From: DASUBV01 sp036501025
GTDB lineage: Bacteria; Actinomycetota; Actinomycetes; Streptosporangiales; Streptosporangiaceae
Direction of reading: 5' to 3'
Length of the DNA stretch: 64,000 nucleotides
NCBI GenBank assembly: GCA_036501025.1
Contig: DASYBB010000101.1
Coordinates: 1-64,000, forward strand
The notes beneath the pieces are model-generated. The model searched no databases. It saw only the letters and a list, made by a program, of their open reading frames with translations, and had not been told where the DNA came from. A program made the translations under genes and the position numbers. Below are positions 43,455 through 52,471 of the stretch, piece after piece (position 1 is the first letter of the stretch; the number at the start of each line of letters is the position of its first letter).

Positions 43455-43997
43455 GTGACAGAAGGAGCCCGCCCCGACGCCGCCGAGTTAGCCCGGCAGG
43501 CGCGCGCCGCGGCCCGCGAGCGGGCCGAGGGCGCCGTCCGGGAGATGGCCGCCCAGTTCGGCAGCCGGACCCTGGCCGGGCTCCGGAGCCATCCGGCCGC
43601 CCGGCCGGACCGGGCCATCCCCCGGCTGGAAGCCGCGGCCGCCCTGGAAGCCGCGCACGAGCTCGACCGCGCGGCCCACGAGCTGGTCGGCGGGTACATT
43701 CGCCACGCCCGCGCGGCCGGGCTGACCTGGGACATGATCGGCGACGCACTGGGCCTGCTGCCCTATGCCTCGGCCAACAAGATCGGCGTCGGCGAGCAGG
43801 CCCTCGACTACGCCCTCACGTACTGGACCGGCCGGGGACCCCGCACCTACACCTGGGACTGCCCGGCCTGCCAGCAGACCGTGACCGACCGCGGGCCCTA
43901 CCCCGACCCGCCCGAGCGCGAGTCCGGCCACGACCCCGCCTGCCCCCGTCGGGCCGCGGAGCTCGCCGCGTGGGAGAAGCACCGCCCGCGCTGGTAA
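43455..43997 (+). CDS. actinobacterial HTH-like protein with C-terminal cysteine motif
   Basis: A 180-residue protein from GTG 43455 (GAGG is 7-8 bases upstream); an earlier GTG at 43422 is possible. A helical N-terminal half ends in a helix-turn-helix-like segment, HARAAGLTWDMIGDALGLL. Then TYTWDCPACQQTVTDRGPY carries a CxxC pair, with a further Cys in GHDPACPRRAAELAAW, resembling a small zinc site. I recognise the arrangement as a widespread actinobacterial hypothetical family. DNA binding is inferred from the HTH only. Confidence 0.65.
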   Translation: MTEGARPDAAELARQARAAARERAEGAVREMAAQFGSRTLAGLRSHPAARPDRAIPRLEAAAALEAAHELDRAAHELVGGYIRHARAAGLTWDMIGDALGLLPYASANKIGVGEQALDYALTYWTGRGPRTYTWDCPACQQTVTDRGPYPDPPERESGHDPACPRRAAELAAWEKHRPRW

Positions 43998-44034
43998 AGG
44001 CGCCGCGAGCGCCGATGCCGCGGGAAGGCGCCGG

Positions 44035-44532
44035 TCACGCCCGGCTGGCGGTCACGGCGGTCAGCGCCGTGAGCGTGATGGAGCACGCCGCGACGAGGCC
44101 GTGCAGCAAGATCAGCCGCGGCGGGAAGGACCAGCCCGGGTGCCGCTGCTTCCGGGCCTCATGCCGGCTGGAGGTCAGCCAGCCCAGTCCCATCAGCAGG
44201 GTCGCCACCAGGACCCCGAAGGCGATCCAGGCCAGCGGGCGGTAGTGCACGAAGGTGAACATCATCCAGCAGCCGATGCCGGTGATAGCCAGCGCGATGT
44301 GGCTGAATTCCAGGAGCGTGTGGTCGCCCTCCTGGGCCGGCACTCGGTCGTGCCGGATCGGCGGCGCCTTTCCCTCCGCCGTGAGCGCGGCAGCGCCGAT
44401 CCTGACCGGCGCCGCGGCCAGCGGGTCGGGCACCGCAGCGGCCCGGCGCGCCGCGCTCCCCGATCCCAGCAGGGTGAGTCCCGCGGTAGCGGTGGCGATC
44501 CACAACAGCAAAACTACGATGGCCAACGCCAC
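44035..44532 (-). CDS. four-helix membrane protein
   Basis: A 165-residue protein with hydrophobic segments LAIVVLLLWIATATAGLTLL, FSHIALAITGIGCWMMFTFV, LAWIAFGVLVATLLMGLGWL and LILLHGLVAACSITLTALTAV. The histidines in FSHIALA and LLHGL lie inside helices, which could suit a haem or redox role, but nothing shows this. GTG 44532 lies very close to GGGAGG; TTG 44526 has better spacing. Function unknown. Confidence 0.6.
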   Translation of the reverse strand: MALAIVVLLLWIATATAGLTLLGSGSAARRAAAVPDPLAAAPVRIGAAALTAEGKAPPIRHDRVPAQEGDHTLLEFSHIALAITGIGCWMMFTFVHYRPLAWIAFGVLVATLLMGLGWLTSSRHEARKQRHPGWSFPPRLILLHGLVAACSITLTALTAVTASRA

Positions 44533-44649
44533 TGCCTCCCGAGGGCCGGTTTGTCATCCGCGCCTCAGGCTAGCTGACGCCGGCCGGTCCGCCGGGCGGC
44601 CGGGTGCGGGGCGCCCGCCAGCCGGGCGAGGCTCGGGGCGGGCCGGGCG

Positions 44650-45165
44650 TCAGGACGTGACGCTGCCCGCCCGACGCGGCAGCTTCCAGCCCGGCCGCAC
44701 GAAGTGACACGTATACCCGTCGGGGTAATGCTGCAGGTAGTCCTGGTGCTCGGGCTCGGCCTCCCAGAACGGTCCGGCCGGCGTCACCTCGGTGACCACC
44801 GTGCCCGGCCACAGGCCGGACGCGCTGACATCGGCGATCGTGTCCTCGGCGGTCTGCTTCTGCGCGTCGCTGAGGTAGAAGATGGCCGACCGGTAGCTCG
44901 TCCCGATGTCGTTGCCCTGACGGTTCACCGTGGTCGGGTCGTGGATCTGGAAGAAGAACTCCAGCAGGTCCCGGTAGGAGATGCGGTCCGGGTCGAAGGT
45001 GATCTCGATGGCCTCGGCGTGGCCGTCGTGGTTCCGGTAGGTCGCGTTCGGCACGTTCCCGCCGGTGTAGCCGACTCTCGTCGAGAGCACGCCGGGGAGC
45101 TTGCGGATGAGGTCCTGCACGCCCCAGAAACAGCCGCCGGCCAGGATCGCCGTCTCGCTCGTCAT
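44650..45165 (-). CDS. msrA: peptide methionine sulfoxide reductase A
   Basis: A 171-residue MsrA that reduces methionine-S-sulfoxide in damaged proteins. The catalytic motif AGGCFWGV has Cys12; GYTGGNVPNATYRNHDGHAEAIEITFDP and YRSAIFYLSDAQ are the standard family blocks. A resolving cysteine is not obvious beyond the one in YTCHFVRP. It stands alone with no msrB adjacent. Confidence 0.93.
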   Translation of the reverse strand: MTSETAILAGGCFWGVQDLIRKLPGVLSTRVGYTGGNVPNATYRNHDGHAEAIEITFDPDRISYRDLLEFFFQIHDPTTVNRQGNDIGTSYRSAIFYLSDAQKQTAEDTIADVSASGLWPGTVVTEVTPAGPFWEAEPEHQDYLQHYPDGYTCHFVRPGWKLPRRAGSVTS

Positions 45166-45333
45166 GATGAACTCCCAGTGTCGTCGGTGCGGATGCGCCG
45201 CCTACCTGAGTTCAACTCCGGGCCGGCCGCCCCTATTTCGCGCGGTGCACGACACGGCGGACGGCATCGCCGGGCCTGCCGGAGCCCGGCGCGGCCGGGC
45301 CCGGCCGCGCCGCACGGGGCCAGCGGTGCCAGC

Positions 45334-45582
45334 GTGACCTGGCCGGACCAGGTGCCCATCGGCCGGCCGTTCGGAGTGCGCGACCCGCTGTGGGACTGGG
45401 GCTTCGGATCCCAGCTGATCGACGGCGGCGGGACCGCGGCCGGGCTGATCGTCGCCGGGATCTTGTGTGACAGCTTCTCCGTCCTGGTGCTGGTGCACGT
45501 GGTCAAGCTGGCCCGCCGCTGGCTCCGCCACCGTCAGCAAGCCGGGCGGATGCCGGGCTCCGACTGGCTGCCGGGCCGCTGA
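45334..45582 (+). CDS. small single-helix membrane protein
   Basis: From GTG 45334, 82 residues: a polar start (WPDQVPIGRPFGVRDPLWDWGF), one long hydrophobic helix (GTAAGLIVAGILCDSFSVLVLVHVVKLA) and a basic tail. No ribosome binding site is clear and no family is recognised. The hydrophobic helix and codon bias support coding only moderately. Confidence 0.4.
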   Translation: MTWPDQVPIGRPFGVRDPLWDWGFGSQLIDGGGTAAGLIVAGILCDSFSVLVLVHVVKLARRWLRHRQQAGRMPGSDWLPGR

Positions 45583-45597
45583 GGTGCCGGAGGGTCG

Positions 45598-45790
45598 TCA
45601 CGAGCTGGTCAGCAGGCCTCGGTTCTCGGCGAGGTCGTTGAACCAGCGGTAAGCCAGCTTCCCGCCGAGCAGGCGGAAAGTGACGGTGCCGGCCACGCAT
45701 TCCGGGGTGCCGGGCTCGCTGAAGGTGAGCTGGCCGGGCACCACCTGAGTCAGGGCGAGCGTGTTGACGCAGGTCTGATTGTCCTCGTGC
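45598..45790 (-). pseudogene. C-terminal fragment of a secreted/kinase-linked domain
   Basis: The minus frame reads TCVNTLALTQVVPGQLTFSE, then PECVAGTVTFRLLGGKLAYR and WFNDLAENRGLLTSS before the stop. The two-cysteine beta pattern with a final L.y.w element resembles the extracellular C-terminal domain of actinobacterial Ser/Thr kinases and related surface proteins. Nothing upstream in frame belongs to such a protein: the sequence changes at about 45790 into a plus-strand regulator fragment. I take it as a broken gene end. Confidence 0.4.
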
Positions 45791-47530
45791 ACAGTCCTGC
45801 TCGGCGAGCTGGCGGTCGGCCTCGTCCACACGACGCTGTCGGCGCTGCCGCGCACCATCGCGGCGAGATGGCTCGCCGCGGTCCCGCCGCCGGTCGCGGA
45901 CGAGCCGGCGTTCGTGCTGCTGCGTTCCGCGCTGCTGCGCGCCGACGGCTTCACGGATCCGCGCATTGACCCGATGCTCGACCGGGCCTGGCGCGGGATG
46001 CTCAGCCGCCGGGACCACGCCGGTGCCGCAGCCGTCCTCGGGCAGGCAATGATCACCGCGCATTCTCGCGCCGACCTCGCCCGGCTGACCGCGCTGGCCG
46101 GGTGGGGGGACCGGCTCGTTGGCCCCGTTTCTCCGGTCGTGACGGTCCTGCGGTGCAACGTCGCCGCGATGCGCGCCGAGATCGGCGGCGACCCGGAGGC
46201 CGCGCTGGCCGAGTTCGCCCGGGCGCCGATGCACGAGGTGCCGCGGGCACTCGCGCTGTCCGTCTGGCGATTCCACTTCCACTGCCTGAACATGTGCGGG
46301 CGCGGGCGGGAGGCCGCCGAGCTGGCCGACCGGACGCTGGCCGACGCCGGGGACGGCCTTGTCCGGCTCTCGGGTGCCATGGCGCGCTGGTTCGACGGTG
46401 ACGCGTCCGGCCTGATGCGCCGGCAGGGGCTCGAGCTGGTCGTGGCCCACGCCCTGGCCAGCCCAGGAACGGGCACGGGAGCCGGGAGCCGGCCGCCCGA
46501 GGCGGTCCCGGGAAGGACCACGGCGCGCGAGGGGTTCGTGGCGACCGCGCTGGCGGCGGTGATGGCGGCCTCCTGCGGAGCAGAAGCCCCGTTCCCGTCC
46601 CTTCCCTGCGGAGAGCCCGCTGGCTACGACAACCCGCGCGACGCTGTGCTCGCCTGCGCCGCCCAGGCGGCGGTCGCGGTCGCGCGCGGCGCGGAGGCGG
46701 CCGCGTTGCGGGCCTACGCCAGCCATGTGGCCAGGTGGCCCGCCCAGAACCGGTTCGCCGAGCGGCACCTGCGCCGGTTCCTGGCGCTCGGCTATGTGCT
46801 GAGCGACCCGCTGCGCGCGCACTGGGACGCGGCCGCCCTGGGCCCGTCGCACCTCGCGGCACGGGCGGCCGCACGCGCCCTGGTTCAGGCCCGGGCGGGC
46901 GACCTGGCCGCCGCCACTGAGCTGGCGCCCGCGCACGCCCTCTGCTTCCTGCCGCTGCCCTGGTCGGTCGAGCTGGCCGCCCGCCTGGCCGCGGCGGGCG
47001 ACGCCCACGGGCACGAGCTCGGCCGCTGGCTGGCCGACACGCTCGGGCCGACCGTTCACCGGCAGCTGCGCGAGACAGCACGGTCGGGCGAGCGGCCGCT
47101 CGCGGCCGGAGCCGCGCAGCTCCTCGCGGCGCTGCCCGCGCCGCCCGCGCATCGCACCCAGATCGCTGTCATCGGGCCGATGCGGCTGACCCGCGACGGT
47201 GTTCCGGTCGACCGGCCGGAGCTTCGGCGGGCACGTGTGCGCCAGCTACTCAGCGCGCTGGCCCTGCGCCCCGTCCTGACCCGTGATCAGGCCATCGAGC
47301 TGCTCTGGCCGGGACTCGACCCGGCGAAGGCGGCCCGGAACATGCGGGTGACGCTGACCCACCTTCGCCGGCTGCTCGAGCCCGATAGATCCGGCGGCGA
47401 CGCGAGTTACCGCCTGCGCACCGAGGGTGACACGATCCGGCTCCTCCCGTCCGACTATCTCTCGGTGGACCTGTGGACCCTCGATGTCCTCCGGGCCCGG
47501 CGTTGCCGGAGCGCTAACCGCACAGGGTGA
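45779..47530 (+). pseudogene. AfsR/SARP-type regulator, both ends missing
   Basis: The open frame (583 codons) has no recognisable start and lacks the N-terminal NTPase. It contains the TPR-like helical middle (repeats rich in Ala/Arg/Leu), then a winged-helix DNA-binding domain near its end (QIAVIGPMRLTRDGVPVDRP, RVRQLLSALALRPVLTRDQA, ELLWPGLDP, MRVTLTHLRRLLEP). The bacterial transcriptional activation domain that should follow VDLWTLDV is cut off after a few residues. A complete protein would be about 1000 residues. Truncation on both sides suggests a pseudogene, though expression of the remaining frame cannot be excluded. Confidence 0.6.
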
Positions 47531-47649
47531 GAGGCGGTCACCCGGCATCATGCGTGCGTGCCGGACCGGAACGCGGGGTACGCCCCTTATCAGGCTTCCG
47601 AGGGGGCGCGGGGCGGAGGCTGACCGGAGCGCAGACTTTGGGGGATGTC

Positions 47650-47868
47650 ATGCAGGCAGTGGTCGGGGACCGGCTTCATATGCACAGCAATGTCGTGGGC
47701 TACCCGGAGCGGATGGCCGAGGTTGTCGAGGTTCGCGGGGCCGGCGGGGAACCGCCCTATCTGGTGCGATTCGACGGCGGTGACATGAGCCTGGTCTTCC
47801 CGGGCCCGGACACGACCGTCGAGCACCCGCACAAGGCCACCCGCGGGCGGCGCCCGCGTCGCAACTGA
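47650..47868 (+). CDS. DUF1918 domain protein
   Basis: A 72-residue protein beginning with QAVVGDRLHMHSNVVG and containing MAEVVEVRGAGGEPPYLVRFDGGDMSLVFPGPD, the recognisable DUF1918 pattern (small SH3-like barrel of unknown function, common in actinobacteria). The tail is basic. ATG 47650 follows a G-rich stretch. It ends 4 bases before the convergent AIM24 gene. Confidence 0.85.
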   Translation: MQAVVGDRLHMHSNVVGYPERMAEVVEVRGAGGEPPYLVRFDGGDMSLVFPGPDTTVEHPHKATRGRRPRRN

Positions 47869-47871
47869 GCC

Positions 47872-48813
47872 CTACGGCTCCCGGTCCGCGAGGACCGGGC
47901 GGTAACGGGACGGATCCGGATTCCAGTTGCGCCAGCTCCCGGGGTCGGGGAGGTCGTCCCAGCCCCAGGTCGGCTCGCCCACCCACCCGTACTGGGTCTG
48001 GATCGCGATCCGGCCCGGCCCGATCAGGCGAACCAGGGGCAGCACCCGCCAGTGCGCCCGGGGCGATTCCGGGCGCTCCATGTGGATGTTCATGTGCACG
48101 GACCGGTCCTTGTAGACCAGGGCACGCGGGACCACGTAGATCCGCTCGTCGGCGGCCAGGTCCCGGATAAAGACGTTTCCCCGGGCGTGCAGGAGCAGCA
48201 GTCCCCGCTGCTCAGCGCTGAACCGGTCCAGGTAGAACCCCAGCGGGTGAAACCATTCCCGGACCTTGCCCTTCCCGTGCGACCACCAGATGCCGCCGCG
48301 GAACTGCTCGTAGGAGACGGCGGCGGTGGCCGCGAGGAAGTGGTACTCGACGACGTCGATGGACTCCCCGGCATCAAGGGGAACGGCAATGATCTCGCCC
48401 GGGTCGTCCTCGGAGATCGCCAGGCGTCCCGGTCCGGCCGCCTCCATCATCACCAGGGGTATTCCGGCCCGCTTCCGGACCCAGTCCTTGGGCATCTGCC
48501 GTGCCCCCAGCTGCGTGGCCGGATCGGTCCACAGCAGGGTGTGATGGGAGAAGTAGACCTGGTCGGCCGGGGCGAGATCCAGCTCCGCCACGGGCACGTA
48601 GGTCCCGGAGATCTGGCACCGGGACTGGCCGAACTGGATCCGCGCCATGTCCTGGACCGGCGGCTGCTCGACCCATCCGGAGTCGTCGCGGACCTCGCGC
48701 ACGTCGACGGGCGCCCCGCAGTTCGGGCACGCCATCCCGCGGCCGTCGGAGCTCATCCGGCAGTAACGGCAGGCGTAGCCACCGGCCGGCGGGGCACTCG
48801 TGGGCTCGCTCAT
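47872..48813 (-). CDS. zinc-ribbon AIM24-family protein (2)
   Basis: A 313-residue protein. The N-terminus is a zinc ribbon (CRYC...CPNC, about residues 15-33). The rest is an AIM24/TRAP-like beta barrel: FGQSRCQISGTYVPVAELDL, DQVYFSHHTLLWTDP, GPGRLAISEDDPGEIIAVPL, and GLLLLHARGNVFIRDLAADE near the end of the repeat. AIM24 proteins are of unknown function in bacteria; the mitochondrial member affects respiratory-chain assembly. It is the second gene of a two-gene unit with its paralogue 14 bases upstream. Confidence 0.78.
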   Translation of the reverse strand: MSEPTSAPPAGGYACRYCRMSSDGRGMACPNCGAPVDVREVRDDSGWVEQPPVQDMARIQFGQSRCQISGTYVPVAELDLAPADQVYFSHHTLLWTDPATQLGARQMPKDWVRKRAGIPLVMMEAAGPGRLAISEDDPGEIIAVPLDAGESIDVVEYHFLAATAAVSYEQFRGGIWWSHGKGKVREWFHPLGFYLDRFSAEQRGLLLLHARGNVFIRDLAADERIYVVPRALVYKDRSVHMNIHMERPESPRAHWRVLPLVRLIGPGRIAIQTQYGWVGEPTWGWDDLPDPGSWRNWNPDPSRYRPVLADREP

Positions 48814-48827
48814 CGCCCGGCTCCGAT

Positions 48828-49613
48828 TCAGTCTGTGTGGAAGTGGACGTACATGGACTGGATTCCCACCCGTCCCGGCCCGGTTAGCTCCGCCAGGTAG
48901 GCGTTCTTGTGACCGCCGACCTCCGTCTTGACGGTGGTCATCGCGACGGTCGAGTCCTTGTAGAGAAATCCGCCCGGCTCGACCAGGACCTTCTCCCCGT
49001 CACCCAGCCGCCGCTGGAGGACGTTGCCGCCACCGTGGAGGAGCAGGAGACCGGGGGCCGCGCCGCTCACGAACCGGTCCAGGTACATCCCCTCCCCGCC
49101 GTGGAGGATGTTCACGAGCCCCTTGATCCTGACGTAGTCGTACCCGACGTTCTCGGATGCGGCGACGAACGCATGGCCCCGGACATCGACCTCCAGGCCG
49201 GAATGCAGCGGGAGGACGACCACCTCGCCGGCCGCGTCGCGGGTGAGGGCGATGCGGCCGGGACCCCGCGCCTCGATGACGGCGTAGGGCATCCCGGCGA
49301 CATGGCGGTTGCCCGTGCCGACCCGCAGGCCCTTGAGGGAGACCTCCCGCTCTTTCCAGAGCAAGGTGTGCTGCTCGAAGAACACGGCGTCGCCGTCGGC
49401 GAGCGTGAACTCGGCCGCCGGAACGACCTCGCCGGCGATCCGGCAGGCGCTATTCGCGACGTGGAACTCCGCCATGTCCCGCATCCGCGGCGCCGCGCGC
49501 CACCCGGACTCGGACACGACCTTCGCCCCGCTCAGGGGCGCTCCGCACGCCAGGCAGCTCACTCGCTGCGCATCATTCTGGAACTGGCACCACGAGCAGA
49601 CAGCCCGGTCCAC
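48828..49613 (-). CDS. zinc-ribbon AIM24-family protein (1)
   Basis: A 261-residue paralogue of the downstream protein. Zinc ribbon CSWC...CLAC (residues about 6-23), then ANSACRIAGEVVPAAEFTLA, DAVFFEQHTLLWKE, GPGRIALTRDAAGEVVVLPL and GLLLLHGGGNVLQRRLGDGEK, matching position by position the blocks of the second gene. The GTG start at 49613 follows a G-run 10-12 bases upstream. The two proteins probably assemble together. No signal peptide is seen. Function unknown. Confidence 0.78.
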   Translation of the reverse strand: MDRAVCSWCQFQNDAQRVSCLACGAPLSGAKVVSESGWRAAPRMRDMAEFHVANSACRIAGEVVPAAEFTLADGDAVFFEQHTLLWKEREVSLKGLRVGTGNRHVAGMPYAVIEARGPGRIALTRDAAGEVVVLPLHSGLEVDVRGHAFVAASENVGYDYVRIKGLVNILHGGEGMYLDRFVSGAAPGLLLLHGGGNVLQRRLGDGEKVLVEPGGFLYKDSTVAMTTVKTEVGGHKNAYLAELTGPGRVGIQSMYVHFHTD

Positions 49614-50110
49614 ATCGACCGCCCCCCCAGGCAGGTGAAAGGTACTCGCCGCCGAGCCCGACCCGCCATGAGTCAGGGTACTCCCGCAAGCCAGCCAAGC
49701 CAGGCAAAAGCCTCACTCCGACCTGATTGAACGCCGGCCAGTCCCGGAGCGGCCATTCGGGTAAGGACGGACAATAGTCCAGACCAGTGCGAAACGCCAT
49801 CAACTGCTCACCGCTGCATCCCCACAGGGCCGTCCCAGCGGAGGCAGAGCGCAGTGCCGGGTCGGCCAGATCACCCAGCCGAACGTCCCGACGCGCCCGC
49901 GCGGCCCGGTGCGCTGCGGCACTACGACTGAGCAGGTCCCGCGGACCAGAGCGAACGCGCCTGCGGCTTGCAGGCGATTCGCGAGTCTCGCCGATAGAGT
50001 GCTCACCGATTGGCGCTCTGCTTATCGCGGCGCCGCCGGGCGGTCATTAGCCTTCAGCATTTCCTTCCGGACGCCGTGTGCGTCCATTTATGCGAGAGCG
50101 GGGACATCAG
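49614..50110. other. about 500-bp divergent intergenic region, nothing recognised
   Basis: The region separates the AIM24 operon from the secreted beta-helix gene. Short open frames on both strands have no recognisable domain, no good ribosome binding sites and different composition from genes (less GC at third positions). It should hold the two divergent promoters, but no convincing -10/-35 pair was found. Confidence 0.5.
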
Positions 50111-51289
50111 ATGGCATTCCGCGGATCTCCGGCATTAGGTCGCGCTGCCGAGCGAGCGATGAGGCCAGGCAGGCGGGCAGCCCGGTGGGGCGCGGCGGGC
50201 GCCGCGCTGGCCGCGCTGACCGTAGCCGGGCCGGCGGGCGCCGCGGCCATCTCGCCGTCCGGGGCCGCGCCCGTCCGGCCCGCCCTGGCGGCGGCCGCGA
50301 CCATTCCGGTGGGCTGCACCGTCACGGACCTGCGGCACGCGATCACATCGGCACCGAGCAACGCGACCCTCGTCCTGGGTAGCGGCTGCATCTACCGGCT
50401 GACCTCGGCACTCCCCCAGATCACGAGGAAGAACCTGACGATCCAGGGCAGCCACGACACCATCACCCGCACCAGCGGCTCGTTCACGATGCTGACGGTG
50501 GCAACGGCCAACCTGACGATCAACCAGCTGACGATGAGCCATGCGCACCACGTGAACGGGCTCGGTGGCGCCATCGAAGCCCGCGAGGCCGCGAACGTCA
50601 CGATCACCAACAGCCGGTTCTCCGGCAACGACTCGACGGCGGGCGGCGCGATAGATGTCTTCAACTTCAGCCGCCTGACGGTCTCCGACAGCACCTTCGC
50701 CGGCAACCAGGCCGCCGCGCAGGGGGGTGCCATCGAGATCGACCAGCTCGCGAGCGCTGCCGTCACCGGCAGCCTGTTCTCCGGCAACAAGGCGCCGGCG
50801 GGCGGGGCCATCGCCGACCTCCACGGCATCCTGACCGTGACCGGGGCCGCCTCCACCTTCACCGGGAACGTTGTCACCGGGCTGGGTGGTGCCATCGTCG
50901 ACAGTCAGGGCTCGCTCAACGTCGCGAACGCATCGTTCCGCGGCAACACGGCCGGCGCGGGCGGGGCGATCTATGTCAATGGCGCGGCGGCCGCCGTGAG
51001 CAACAGCGGCTTCACCGCCAACCACGCCATTGGCGACGGCGGAGCCGTCTACACCCAGACGCTGCTGAACCTGACCGGCGACTCGATGTCCGGCAACCGC
51101 GCTGACGGCACCGGCGGCGCCGTCGAGGTCGGTGCGGTCGGCAACGCGACCTTGTCAGCGACGCACATCTCCGGCAACACCGCCGGCACCGACGGCGGCG
51201 GCGTCAAGAACCATGGCACCGCCAGCCTGACCGACGGCAGCCTCGTCACGCTCAACCGCCCGGACAACTGCTCGGGCCTGACGTGCTGA
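50111..51289 (+). CDS. secreted right-handed parallel beta-helix protein
   Basis: A 392-residue exported protein. The signal peptide has a basic stretch (MRPGRRAARWG) and hydrophobic core ending at AGPAGAAA. The mature part has about 10 repeats of the polymorphic-outer-membrane/right-handed beta-helix type: SRFSGNDSTAGGAIDV, STFAGNQAAAQGGAIEI, SLFSGNKAPAGGAIAD, TGNVVTGLGGAIVD and further copies. Proteins of this kind bind or act on polysaccharides or serve as surface adhesins. No catalytic motif is visible. Start ATG 50111 (GGGG 9 bases before) or ATG 50159. Confidence 0.78.
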   Translation: MAFRGSPALGRAAERAMRPGRRAARWGAAGAALAALTVAGPAGAAAISPSGAAPVRPALAAAATIPVGCTVTDLRHAITSAPSNATLVLGSGCIYRLTSALPQITRKNLTIQGSHDTITRTSGSFTMLTVATANLTINQLTMSHAHHVNGLGGAIEAREAANVTITNSRFSGNDSTAGGAIDVFNFSRLTVSDSTFAGNQAAAQGGAIEIDQLASAAVTGSLFSGNKAPAGGAIADLHGILTVTGAASTFTGNVVTGLGGAIVDSQGSLNVANASFRGNTAGAGGAIYVNGAAAAVSNSGFTANHAIGDGGAVYTQTLLNLTGDSMSGNRADGTGGAVEVGAVGNATLSATHISGNTAGTDGGGVKNHGTASLTDGSLVTLNRPDNCSGLTC

Positions 51290-51496
51290 GCGCCGGGCCC
51301 GGATAGCCAGTTAACGACTGCCCAGCCGCGGTAGGAAACACGCACTCTCCTACGAGGCCACGCGTACCCGGCGGCTCGGATAGGAGGCGCAGCGGCCCGT
51401 CAGTACACCGAATGCTTCGACTCTCATCGAATCGTCCGTAGCTTACCGTTTTCTCGTCAGCGGAAAGCCGCGACCGAGGCGGGATGGGAGCTGATC

Positions 51497-52471
51497 ATGC
51501 CTGAGCAGCGCCGGGTTGCCGACGTGGGCTTTCACGCCGGCGAGCTGGCCGTGCAGCAGCAGGCCGGGGTCGGGGCTCAGGCGGGCCGCCTGGCTGGGAT
51601 GCTGGCGCCGGCCGGGCTGGATGGGGGGATCGCCCGGTTCCTGGCCGACCGGACGTTCGCCGCGCTGACCGGGCGGGACCGGGACGGCCGGCTGTGGGTC
51701 GCGCCGCTGACCGGGCCCGCCGGCTTCCTCAACGTCACCTCGCCGTCCACGCTCGGCATTGGCACGAGGCTCCCGGCCGGCGACCCGCTGCGCGGGCTGC
51801 CGGCGGGTCAGCAGGTCGGGCTGGTCGTGGTCGAGTTCGCCGCCCGCCGGCGCGTCCGCATCAACGGGACGCTGATCCAGTCCGGACCAGGGCAGCTGGT
51901 CATCGAGGCCGAGCAGGCCTACGGGAACTGCCCCCAGTACATCCAGCAGCGGGTCCTGGTCCCCGATCACCTGGACCCGGCCGGGGCCGGCCAGGTGCGA
52001 CACGCCAGCGCGCTCGGCCCTGAGGACATGGAGCTGATCACGGCTGCGGATACCTTCTTCCTCGGCACCACGCACCCCGGCCGGGGCAGCGACGCCTCCC
52101 ACCGAGGCGGCCCGCCGGGGTTCGTCCGCGTGGAGGGGGGCCAGCTGTGGTGGCCCGACTATCCCGGCAACAACATGTTCAACAGTTTCGGCAACCTCGC
52201 CCTGGACCCCGAAGCCGCGCTGCTGTTCCTCGACTTCGCCACCGGCCGCACCCTCCAGCTCACTGGCACCGCCGAGGTCGAGTGGACCGCACCCGGCCGG
52301 CCCGGCGACGACGGGCGCACCGGCCGCCGCGCTCGCTTCACCGTGCAGCGACTCGTCGCCGGCCGCCTGCTGGCCGCACGGCAGGCCGCCCACAGCCCTT
52401 ATCCGCGCAACCCAGGTCTCACCGGCATGACCGGGATAGGTCAATCCCGAGCTCCTGAGCGAACCCCGTGA
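51497..52471 (+). CDS. pyridoxamine 5'-phosphate oxidase-fold protein
   Basis: A 324-residue protein of the PNPOx-like split-barrel class. RFLADRTFAALTGRDRDGRLWVAPLTG is the opening strand block and LIQSGPGQLVIEAEQAYGNCPQYIQ the family 'NCPQYI' motif; LDFATGRTLQLTGTAEVEW follows. Members with this motif are flavin-dependent reductases often found with ferredoxin-like partners, not vitamin B6 enzymes. A GGGAG ribosome binding site precedes ATG 51497. Its last 53 bases overlap the convergent ArsR gene. Confidence 0.8.
   Translation: MPEQRRVADVGFHAGELAVQQQAGVGAQAGRLAGMLAPAGLDGGIARFLADRTFAALTGRDRDGRLWVAPLTGPAGFLNVTSPSTLGIGTRLPAGDPLRGLPAGQQVGLVVVEFAARRRVRINGTLIQSGPGQLVIEAEQAYGNCPQYIQQRVLVPDHLDPAGAGQVRHASALGPEDMELITAADTFFLGTTHPGRGSDASHRGGPPGFVRVEGGQLWWPDYPGNNMFNSFGNLALDPEAALLFLDFATGRTLQLTGTAEVEWTAPGRPGDDGRTGRRARFTVQRLVAGRLLAARQAAHSPYPRNPGLTGMTGIGQSRAPERTP

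Noticed and set aside
49787..50050. short plus-strand and opposite minus-strand open frames in the 500-bp intergenic region
   Set aside because: No domain, no ribosome binding site, and atypical composition on both strands.
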